A DNA stretch of 36,596 nucleotides from Hominimerdicola alba (GTDB taxonomy: Bacteria > Bacillota > Clostridia > Oscillospirales > Ruminococcaceae): assembly GCF_900112155.1 (NCBI RefSeq), contig NZ_FOKQ01000035.1:1-36596 (forward strand), read 5' to 3'. Of this stretch, positions 16,431 through 22,265 are shown piece after piece; position 1 is the stretch's first letter; every line of letters begins with the position of its first letter. The notes under the pieces are model-generated. The model did not search any database and was not told the origin of the DNA. It saw only the letters and a list, made by a program, of their open reading frames with translations. The translations under genes and the position numbers were made by a program.

Positions 16431-16446
16431 TGTGTCTATAGACACA
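16431..16446. repeat. Palindrome TGTGTCTATAGACACA, copy 2
   Basis: Exact 16-bp copy between converging transcription units, 14 bases before the hairpin at 16460. Confidence 0.95.
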
Positions 16447-16459
16447 GTTCAGCAACCAA

Positions 16460-16500
16460 AAAGCGTCCGACACTCACCGAAAGGTGGTGTCAGACGCTTT
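16460..16500 (-). terminator. Terminator of the minus-strand lipoprotein/membrane gene pair
   Basis: A long stem, AAAGCGTC..GACAC.CACC / GGTG.GTGTC..GACGCTTT, with a GAAA loop on the plus strand. Read on the minus strand it is followed by TTTTT, which places it at the end of the unit containing 16558-16767. Confidence 0.8.
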
Positions 16501-16557
16501 GTATTCTTATTAGCTTATTGGTTGCGGTATAATAGTCTGTGCAATTTAACCTCATAC

Positions 16558-16767
16558 TCACTGAGGATTATTAGGGTTGTTATTCTTGTTTTTGCCTTTG
16601 CCTATACTTCTAAATATGATGCCGAATAAAATAAGAGCCAGTCCTCCAACTGTAAATATCAGGAAAAAGAAATCATTAAGCATTCTCCATTCAAAGGCTA
16701 ATTCTGCAATTACTGCCAGAATTGCTACAATTCCAAGCGCCAAAATAAAATCTCCAAACTTCTTCAT
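16558..16767 (-). CDS. Small two-TM membrane protein
   Basis: A 69-residue protein, MKKFGDFILALGIVAILAVIAEL, with a second hydrophobic span (FFFLIFTVGGLALILFGIIF) and a short Lys/Asn-rich tail ending NNPNNPQ. The start at 16767 has GGAGG nine bases upstream on the minus strand; the frame extends further upstream but without a site. It lies 31 bases after the lipoprotein gene and ends before a terminator, so the two form a unit. The function is unknown. Confidence 0.7.
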   Translation of the reverse strand: MKKFGDFILALGIVAILAVIAELAFEWRMLNDFFFLIFTVGGLALILFGIIFRSIGKGKNKNNNPNNPQ

Positions 16768-16798
16768 AATAAATAACCTCCTAATTAATATCATTGTT

Positions 16799-18214
16799 TT
16801 ACGGTATATTATCGCTCATTGGGTCAGGTATAAGTTGAGGTATATCATCGCTCTTCGTTGTTTTTACGCTTTTGGCAAATTCAAAAAACCAACTATCTGC
16901 GCTTTCAAGTTCTTCATCAGATATGCTTTCTTTGCCATCGCATGGTGCAACAGCAAACGAGAACATAGTATCCACAAAGTTTTCATCCATGCAATGCACG
17001 TCTATTAATGAATAACTTCCTCTCTTGCTCTCATTCTTATAGTCATGCATGGTGTTATCTCTTAATATAATAACTGCTCTGTTTCCATCTTTTTTGATAG
17101 TATATGTAAACAGTTTAGAATCTATATGTCCAAAAAGACTTAAATCTCTTATTTCTTTTTCACAAAGATTTTTAAGATTATCATCCGTGTATTCCGTAAG
17201 GTCAAGCTCCTTTGCACTACCACCGAGTTTGTGTATTGCATATCTCTGACCATTCACTTCATATACGTAAGCACATTTCTCGTAGTTCATATATGCGGGA
17301 AGTTCATAATTTATATCGAAACTGTAATCACTCATTTGATCCCAAGAGCAACTCGAGAAGCTTTTTATTTCCTCTGGTTTCGGAATATCTTCAAATGAAC
17401 CGATATAATGTTTTGCCGAATTTAAATATTCGCTGTTGATCCAAATGTTTGATACGGTTTTAGTTTTAAGGTCTATTTTTACTGAATAATAATATCCGGT
17501 TCTGCTGTAAACACCCTCTTCTAGTTCTTTTTGGTATGATGTGATGCTGGAATCAAGAATATCATTATTTCCTTTTGGTTCAATATAAGCATCCGTCACC
17601 ATATCCTTTATGTAAAAAAGAGTATCCACATCTTCTAAATCGGGTTCGCCCCAAAGCTTGCGGACATCCTCTATCGGCATACCTACCTTTACTCCTTTTG
17701 GAAATACCACATCATTAATGTCTGATAATGAAATAACATTACAATCCGATAATAACTGCTTTTCATCTTTTGTTTTAGTGAAGAAAAAGCTTGTTTTAAC
17801 ATCATCGATAATAACATCATAAATACTCGATTCTGCAATGACCGTTGATGGATCATCACCTTGGGTTATTCCATCATTCGCATCATCAGCAAGTTCTACA
17901 CCGTCCATCTCAAACAGTTCCTTAGCCGTCATGGGCAACTTTATTACCTTTTCACCAATCTGAAATACATCAGTATACATTTCCGCATTCAGTACTTCAT
18001 CAGCTATCTTTGTCTCAGAATCGCTTTCATTATCCGCGGCACTGTCATTATTTTGATTTTCTTCATTTCCACTTTTTTCGACTTCTGTTTTATCATTAGA
18101 AATTTTACTGGACTGTGTAACGATTTTGCTTTCGTTATCTGCATTTCCGCAGCCTGTGATACAGCCACAGATGCATATAGCTGTTATGAGTGATATTAAT
18201 GCTTTTGTTTTCAT
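16799..18214 (-). CDS. Secreted lipoprotein, function unknown
   Basis: A 471-residue protein with a lipoprotein signal (MKTKALISLITAICICG) and lipobox ITGC at about residues 19-22. A disordered Asp/Glu/Ser/Asn linker follows. The folded part contains KVGMPIEDVRKLWGEPD (near residue 180), the G-x-x-x-x-x-V-x-x-x-x-G-x-P pattern of SmpA/BLIP-like small repeats. The start at 18214 has AAGGAG upstream; the longer frame lacks one. It is probably an extracytoplasmic surface protein. Similar lipoproteins are common in ruminococcal genomes, so it may be cargo rather than part of the transfer machine. Confidence 0.75.
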   Translation of the reverse strand: MKTKALISLITAICICGCITGCGNADNESKIVTQSSKISNDKTEVEKSGNEENQNNDSAADNESDSETKIADEVLNAEMYTDVFQIGEKVIKLPMTAKELFEMDGVELADDANDGITQGDDPSTVIAESSIYDVIIDDVKTSFFFTKTKDEKQLLSDCNVISLSDINDVVFPKGVKVGMPIEDVRKLWGEPDLEDVDTLFYIKDMVTDAYIEPKGNNDILDSSITSYQKELEEGVYSRTGYYYSVKIDLKTKTVSNIWINSEYLNSAKHYIGSFEDIPKPEEIKSFSSCSWDQMSDYSFDINYELPAYMNYEKCAYVYEVNGQRYAIHKLGGSAKELDLTEYTDDNLKNLCEKEIRDLSLFGHIDSKLFTYTIKKDGNRAVIILRDNTMHDYKNESKRGSYSLIDVHCMDENFVDTMFSFAVAPCDGKESISDEELESADSWFFEFAKSVKTTKSDDIPQLIPDPMSDNIP

Positions 18215-18356
18215 AAAAATACTCCTTAGAATATGATTTTGTAACATAAATATTATACCTGAATTAAGAAAAGATGTCAATAGATTTGTTAGGTGTCCTG
18301 GACAAAAATAAAAGAGATTATATTTTTAACTGTACAATATTTTTCTCTAATAGATA

Positions 18357-18385
18357 TTGACTTTTGGGCTAAGATGTGATATATT
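18357..18385 (+). promoter_or_regulatory. Promoter of the 18445 membrane gene
   Basis: TTGACT (18357-18362), 17 bp, TATATT (18380-18385), 59 bases before the start codon. Confidence 0.7.
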
Positions 18386-18444
18386 ATTAATTATAGATAG
18401 ACATTATATGAAATTGTACGATTGATAGTTGGAGGTGTGTTACT

Positions 18445-18852
18445 ATGAATTATAAGATAATCAATGATGAAGGTGACAAATTCTGTATGACGTGTATCAT
18501 AATTTCACTACTTCTCAACATTGGTATAGCATATCTATACATGACTCGCTTCAATGGATTCAATATTGGAATTCAGTTATTAATCGCTTTTCTGATAACA
18601 TTGGCAGCATTTGGAGGTGGACAGATTTATAAATACCACATTGGTCATATAATACAAGTTGTTTCATCAATTTGTTATGCAAGCTTTATTACCGGATTTG
18701 GCGCACATCTTTTCAAATATAAGGAAATAACATTAATTCGCACCATTGCTTTTTTATTCATAATATATATGGAGTTGGGTGTGCATATATTTATCTGGGC
18801 TTTCCGTGATCGAATAATAAATAAATACAAGCATATTATGCGTAGAGAATAA
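18445..18852 (+). CDS. Four-TM membrane protein
   Basis: A 135-residue integral membrane protein with about four hydrophobic spans (roughly residues 13-33, 40-60, 67-88 and 97-118) and a short basic C-terminus (NKYKHIMRRE). The ribosome site GGAGGTGTG lies upstream and it has its own promoter. No motif allows a functional name. It is followed by palindrome copy 3 and a bidirectional terminator, so it stands alone as a one-gene unit. Confidence 0.7.
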   Translation: MNYKIINDEGDKFCMTCIIISLLLNIGIAYLYMTRFNGFNIGIQLLIAFLITLAAFGGGQIYKYHIGHIIQVVSSICYASFITGFGAHLFKYKEITLIRTIAFLFIIYMELGVHIFIWAFRDRIINKYKHIMRRE

Positions 18853-18868
18853 CTTATATCCACTAAAG

Positions 18869-18884
18869 TGTGTCTATAGACACA
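18869..18884. repeat. Palindrome TGTGTCTATAGACACA, copy 3
   Basis: Exact copy with extra flanking symmetry (AG/CT), directly before a bidirectional terminator at a convergent gene junction. Confidence 0.95.
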
Positions 18885-18891
18885 CTCCCAA

Positions 18892-18937
18892 AAAGAGCAC
18901 TCGTTCAAGTGTTTTGCACTTGAATGAGTGCTCTTTT
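18892..18937. terminator. Bidirectional terminator
   Basis: AAAAGAGCACTC-TTCAAGTG / CACTTGAA-GAGTGCTCTTTT with a short loop. A-runs on the left and T-runs on the right make it work on both strands, serving the 18445 gene and the tiny-gene operon. Confidence 0.85.
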
Positions 18938-19189
18938 CTATTGCTCCCAAATATCATAAAGCATATCAAGTGCCTTTTCAACTTCACCTGTATAGGCTTC
19001 TGGTTGATTCTGCTTTTCTAACTCTCGATCAATTTGCTGTTGTTCATATCTATGCTGTGAAGATAAGCTTTCAGAATAGCCGTTGTTATAAGCAGTTATC
19101 ATGTATTCTCTGCCACGATAATTATAGATCAGATACGTGATATACGAATTGTACTTATCCTTAATTGCTGCAATTAATTCAGCTTTCAT
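18938..19189 (-). CDS. Small hypothetical protein, last gene of the tiny-gene operon
   Basis: An 83-residue protein, MKAELIAAIKDKYNSYITYLIYNYRGREYMITAYNNGYS in short segments, with a charged, Gln-rich helical C-terminal half (HRYEQQQIDRELEKQ) ending in YDIWEQ. The start at 19189 has GAAGGAGCTGGTGAT upstream; the longer frame from 19252 lacks a site. It is the fifth gene of a minus-strand operon of tiny proteins running from 19965 to 18938. The function is unknown. Confidence 0.65.
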   Translation of the reverse strand: MKAELIAAIKDKYNSYITYLIYNYRGREYMITAYNNGYSESLSSQHRYEQQQIDRELEKQNQPEAYTGEVEKALDMLYDIWEQ

Positions 19190-19203
19190 ATCACCAGCTC
19201 CTT

Positions 19204-19389
19204 CTATAGCTTTCCGTAGTATTTGATAGCCTTGATAATAGGATCTCCACAATTGTTGGCTTTACCAAGAATGACCAGTTCTTCATATACTGTTTTCTCC
19301 GCTTGTTCTTTGGATTCAGCCTTCACAGCCACACTCTTTGGTATGCTCTTGAAATTTGACCACCGGAAATACACGTTGTAAATATTCAT
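19204..19389 (-). CDS. Tiny hypothetical protein
   Basis: A 61-residue protein beginning MNIYNVYFRW with VAVKAESKEQAEKTVYEEL in the middle and IIKAIKYYGKL at the end. The strand-strand-helix-strand outline resembles that of the 53-residue product at 19804, suggesting relatedness, though identity is low. The start has AGGTAGGTGAT upstream. It is the fourth gene of the operon. The function is unknown; a modified or host-directed role is only a guess. Confidence 0.62.
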   Translation of the reverse strand: MNIYNVYFRWSNFKSIPKSVAVKAESKEQAEKTVYEELVILGKANNCGDPIIKAIKYYGKL

Positions 19390-19401
19390 TCTATCACCTA
19401 C

Positions 19402-19614
19402 CTAAAAAACACATTCCTTAACACCGTATATAAAAACATTGCCGTACTCACGATATGCTATGCCTTTTGAAATCAACAAGTCCGAATATTCTTTAAGTTG
19501 CTTATCTGTCATAGCAAACGTTACATTATATAGATCATTTTTCATCGGCTTCAAATCGCAGGGAGGACTATTCTTGATATTATTCATGAGCACGATAAAC
19601 CTTTCATTAGTCAT
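19402..19614 (-). CDS. Tiny hypothetical protein
   Basis: A 70-residue protein: MTNERFIVLMNNIKNSPPCD, then YNVTFAMTDKQLKEYSDLLISKG, then a strand ending FIYGVKECVF. The ATG at 19614 overlaps the stop of the preceding gene; GGGGGTGAG serves as the ribosome site. A TTG three bases earlier could also initiate. It is the third gene of the operon. The function is unknown. Confidence 0.6.
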   Translation of the reverse strand: MTNERFIVLMNNIKNSPPCDLKPMKNDLYNVTFAMTDKQLKEYSDLLISKGIAYREYGNVFIYGVKECVF

Positions 19615-19799
19615 CAACTCACCCCCTCTCGTCTAACATCTTCAGCTTCCATGAAGTAGAAGTATCCATCATTGAGTCTGTTCAGCTCGTTGCAGTTTTC
19701 CTGAGCTTCCTTATCCGTACAGTACCGAGTCGATACGTGAAGATCTTTGCAAGTAGCCTTTTCACCGATCTGCTTGAAAAAATAGTGAACTGTTTTCAT
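19614..19799 (-). CDS. Tiny hypothetical protein
   Basis: A 61-residue protein: MKTVHYFFKQIGEKATCKDL, then DKEAQENCNELNRLNDGYFYFMEAEDV. The start at 19799 has AAGGAGTGAT placed inside the end of the preceding gene; the longer frame from 19919 would overlap that gene and has no site. The stop overlaps the next start. It is the second gene of the operon. The function is unknown. Confidence 0.62.
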   Translation of the reverse strand: MKTVHYFFKQIGEKATCKDLHVSTRYCTDKEAQENCNELNRLNDGYFYFMEAEDVRREGVS

Positions 19800-19803
19800 A
19801 TCA

Positions 19804-19965
19804 TCACTCCTTCCATATCTTCGCACTGAGTATCTTGATGTTGCCACTTCCGTAGTGATCCTTAACGATCTGGATCGCCTGCCGGCGGTCATTAACTCCG
19901 TACACTCTTGTTCTCTCATAGAAATAAAGACCTTTGAACATAAATACTACAATGTAATCTTTCAT
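19804..19965 (-). CDS. 53-residue hypothetical protein, first gene of the tiny-gene operon
   Basis: A short frame that simple length filters miss: MKDYIVVFMFKGLYFYERTR, then VYGVNDRRQAIQIVKDHYG, then GNIKILSAKIWKE. The start has AGAGGTG eight bases upstream on the minus strand. It is the first gene after the operon promoter, and its stop codon region supplies the ribosome site (AAGGAGTGAT) of the next gene, as expected of a real coupled gene. The arrangement of strands and one helix resembles the product at 19204. The function is unknown. Confidence 0.6.
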   Translation of the reverse strand: MKDYIVVFMFKGLYFYERTRVYGVNDRRQAIQIVKDHYGSGNIKILSAKIWKE

Positions 19966-20011
19966 GATAGCACCTCTTTCTTATTTTCGGGGGATTTCTT
20001 ATTACATATAT

Positions 20012-20117
20012 AGTATATCATATTGCTAGCAATATTTCAATTGACATTTTAGTTGATTATTGCTAGCAATATTTGTATACAATTGATATTGCTAGCAATA
20101 AAGTGTTGTGCTATAAT
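20012..20117. promoter_or_regulatory. Divergent promoters with three ATTGCTAGCAAT operators
   Basis: Three identical 12-bp palindromes lie at 20022-20033, 20059-20070 and 20088-20099. The minus promoter is TTGAAA-17-TATACT (minus strand; plus coordinates 20035-20040 and 20012-20017), and operator 1 fills its spacer. The plus promoter is TTGCTA (20089-20094)-17-TATAAT (20112-20117), and operator 3 covers its -35. Binding would shut both directions. The RHH protein at 20137 is the natural candidate repressor. Confidence 0.85.
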
Positions 20118-20136
20118 AATTATGGAGGTGATCTCA

Positions 20137-20346
20137 ATGCCTGAGAATGATGAAAAGAAAACCTACTACAAAAAAACACAGAGTAAGTCCGTAGTAAAGT
20201 ACATTTCAAATAACTACGATCAGATCTCGGTTCGTATACCAAAGGGTAGCCGGGAACGTTACAAGGAATATGCTGAAAAGCGTGGTACAAGCCTTAATGC
20301 ACTTATTGTTGAATTGCTGGAACGTGAAATGAATAATGAGGATTGA
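20137..20346 (+). CDS. RHH repressor controlling the divergent tiny-gene operon
   Basis: A 69-residue protein. A basic N-terminal arm (KKTYYKKTQSKSVVKY) is followed by an Arc-like RHH: ISVRIPKGSRERYKEYAEKRG, then SLNALIVELLEREMNNE. The start at 20137 follows GGAGGTGAT, whereas the longer frame from 20053 would run through the promoter. Three identical ATTGCTAGCAAT palindromes overlap its promoter and that of the divergent tiny-gene operon, so it most likely represses both. The protein-operator link is inferred from layout. Confidence 0.82.
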   Translation: MPENDEKKTYYKKTQSKSVVKYISNNYDQISVRIPKGSRERYKEYAEKRGTSLNALIVELLEREMNNED

Positions 20347-20375
20347 TTTCTTCTTTTCTCCAGGATACTATAAAG

Positions 20376-20391
20376 TGTGTCTATAGACAGA
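20376..20391. repeat. Palindrome copy 4 (one mismatch)
   Basis: TGTGTCTATAGACAGA: one base differs from the 16-mer. It lies 10 bp after a TTCTTTTCTCCAGGA motif (20351-20365) and six bases before the -35 of the kinase promoter. Confidence 0.9.
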
Positions 20392-20397
20392 CTTCGA

Positions 20398-20426
20398 TTG
20401 ACATGATAACAAACAAATGATATAAT
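20398..20426 (+). promoter_or_regulatory. Consensus promoter of the HipA-like gene
   Basis: TTGACA (20398-20403), 17 bp, TATAAT (20421-20426). Both boxes are perfect. Confidence 0.88.
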
Positions 20427-20446
20427 GTTCTAAAGGCGGTGAGGTA

Positions 20447-21580
20447 ATGAACAGATACAATATAATGCACAAGGACAAGATAGTTGCACAGGCTGAAGAC
20501 AGCAGAGTTACTGCGGTCTTTGATAAGGCTCTTTGCCCAAACAGTATTTTTGTAGATGCCGACCTTGAGGTGTGGCTGAAAAGCAGGAGTATCGATACTC
20601 ATCGTTCTAATTCCCGCAGGCTTTACAAATTTCTTCGCATGAAAACTGATGCGGATATTGATGAGATAATCAATATCGGTCACGGTATAACAATTACAGA
20701 TAACTGGTGGATACAGCGTGAGGACGAGATGCTTGACTATTCGTCGCTAAAACAGTATAATGAAGAGCTTGCTGATATTTCCTTATACGGTTTTTCCAAC
20801 AAGTGTAAAGATAAATCAAAAGGATACACTCAGCTTGGTACGATCGGAAGCTATGAAAAAGCATGGCGTTTTTCAGACGATGCATGGTATATGTACAAGT
20901 TGGGCAGTAAAACAGAACTTATCTCGGAATACTATGCGCACTGCTTTCTGAAAAAGTTGAATGTGAATTGTGCCGAGTACAAGGTTGAAAGACGTGTACT
21001 TGAAACGGGTCTTGAACAGGAATGTATCATAACCAAAGATTTTACGCAGAATGCGCTTTTCGATTTTGAACCATTCTTCAATTATTTCAACGATAACGAA
21101 GATCCTGATTTCATACTGACAAGACTTGCTCAGATGGAAAAGAATAATACCATGTCGGGACTTGTAGAGGATTATGTTAAGATGTGCTATTATGATGCGC
21201 TTCTTATGAACGTTGACAGACACAATCTTAACGCAGGATTTCTCAGGGACAGCGAAAACGGAGGTATACTGTGTCTTGCTCCATGCTTTGATTATAATCT
21301 TTCGCTTTCCGCTGCCGTATCACTGCATTTTAGTGAAGCTAAAGCGGATCTCATGAAGTATTTCACCGAGAACGATAGGCTCATGGAAGTCATGGATCCT
21401 CTTATGCCCGGGAGAGAAGAAATAATTTCTGCGGTCGAAACAGCAGAGAAAAAGACGAAATTAGCCTTTCCTAATGACAATTTCAAATATTCGCTGTTCA
21501 GCGATTATGTTATTTCGGCTTATGACTATTGCAGTAAAATGCTATCAAAAGAAAATAATAACACCTATTCAAGGCACTGA
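20447..21580 (+). CDS. HipA-like kinase-fold protein
   Basis: A 377-residue protein. The C-terminal half has the signature of HipA-type Ser/Thr kinases: YYDALLMNVDRHNLNAGFL with the catalytic-loop residues D257, H259, N260 and N262, and the metal-binding site PCFDYNLSL with D282. A nucleotide-binding region would be near LGTIGSYEKAWRF and MYKLGS. HipA kinases phosphorylate translation factors and act as toxins or persistence factors, or as stand-alone kinases. No HipB-type antitoxin gene is adjacent; the nearest regulator is the RHH gene upstream. The ribosome site GGTGAGG and a consensus promoter precede it. It is bordered by palindrome copies 4 and 5. Confidence 0.72.
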   Translation: MNRYNIMHKDKIVAQAEDSRVTAVFDKALCPNSIFVDADLEVWLKSRSIDTHRSNSRRLYKFLRMKTDADIDEIINIGHGITITDNWWIQREDEMLDYSSLKQYNEELADISLYGFSNKCKDKSKGYTQLGTIGSYEKAWRFSDDAWYMYKLGSKTELISEYYAHCFLKKLNVNCAEYKVERRVLETGLEQECIITKDFTQNALFDFEPFFNYFNDNEDPDFILTRLAQMEKNNTMSGLVEDYVKMCYYDALLMNVDRHNLNAGFLRDSENGGILCLAPCFDYNLSLSAAVSLHFSEAKADLMKYFTENDRLMEVMDPLMPGREEIISAVETAEKKTKLAFPNDNFKYSLFSDYVISAYDYCSKMLSKENNNTYSRH

Positions 21581-21605
21581 GCCTGAATAGGTGTTATTTC
21601 TTTTC
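21557..21605 (+). terminator. Terminator overlapping the kinase stop codon
   Basis: Long stem AATAACACCTATTC-AGGC / GCCT-GAATAGGTGTTATT followed by TCTTTTC. The kinase TGA (21578-21580) is in the loop. The T-tract merges with a copy of the dispersed motif, TTCTTTTCTCACGGA (21598-21612). Confidence 0.85.
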
Positions 21606-21622
21606 TCACGGATAGTTCAACG

Positions 21623-21638
21623 TGTGTCTATAGACACA
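21623..21638. repeat. Palindrome TGTGTCTATAGACACA, copy 5
   Basis: Exact copy 10 bp after TTCTTTTCTCACGGA, between the kinase terminator and the 21660 gene. Confidence 0.95.
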
Positions 21639-21659
21639 CTTTAGAAAATGGGCTATTGT

Positions 21660-22181
21660 TTACAACTCAATATCTACATCTACTTTTTCTTTTTCTTCTT
21701 GTAAATACCGTAAATATGCCTTAATTACGCAATCGACGAATGCTATAATAGCAGCATTCAAGTCTTCTGGGGTCTTTTCCAACTCTATATCTTCCGGGGT
21801 CGTAGAATTTTTTTTATTTATACTATGGATATATTTTATAATATCATCAATCAATTCTTCAGGAGTCGTTTCCAACTCAATATCTTCCGGAGTTGAAGAC
21901 TTTTTATCATACCAATAGCAGAACAAAGCTATTACACCGTTAATTTGTACATCAGAATAGTTTTTAAATCTCTTCTTAACATAAGATCTTAAATCAAATG
22001 GTAATGTATCCTTGATTTTATTTTGAACTAATTTATTGATATCATTATCATCAATGATAATGTCATTATCATTCTCATAATCAATGAAGATAATATTATT
22101 TTTTTCTAAAAAATATCGTAAATCATCGAGATTAATAGATGGAAGATTCTTAATAAAATTGTCAAATATACAATAATTCAT
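21660..22181 (-). CDS. Hypothetical acidic protein with a duplicated TPEDIELE segment
   Basis: A 173-residue protein, not recognised. The N-terminal part is Asp/Asn/Ile-rich (YENDNDIIIDDNDINKL). The C-terminal half contains a tandem duplication of about 35 residues, each unit starting STPEDIELE-x-TPE and followed by a helix (ELIDDIIKYIHSI; DLNAAIIAFVDCVIKAY). The start has AGAGGTG upstream and the gene has its own perfect minus-strand promoter (22216-22244), so although it follows the restriction-modification gene it is independently expressed. Possible roles include an accessory or immunity protein of the neighbouring systems; this is a guess. Confidence 0.65.
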   Translation of the reverse strand: MNYCIFDNFIKNLPSINLDDLRYFLEKNNIIFIDYENDNDIIIDDNDINKLVQNKIKDTLPFDLRSYVKKRFKNYSDVQINGVIALFCYWYDKKSSTPEDIELETTPEELIDDIIKYIHSINKKNSTTPEDIELEKTPEDLNAAIIAFVDCVIKAYLRYLQEEKEKVDVDIEL

Positions 22182-22215
22182 ATGGACACCTCTTATCTAC
22201 AAATTAATATGATTA

Positions 22216-22244
22216 ATTATATCAAAAACACACCATATTGTCAA
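22216..22244 (-). promoter_or_regulatory. Consensus minus-strand promoter of the 21660 gene
   Basis: On the minus strand: TTGACA (plus 22239-22244), 17 bp, TATAAT (plus 22216-22221). Both boxes are perfect. Confidence 0.85.
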
Positions 22245-22265
22245 GTCATATAAGAGTGTACTATC

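Noticed and set aside
20053-20136. Longer start for the RHH repressor
   Set aside because: It runs through operators and the promoter; GGAGGTGAT precedes ATG 20137.
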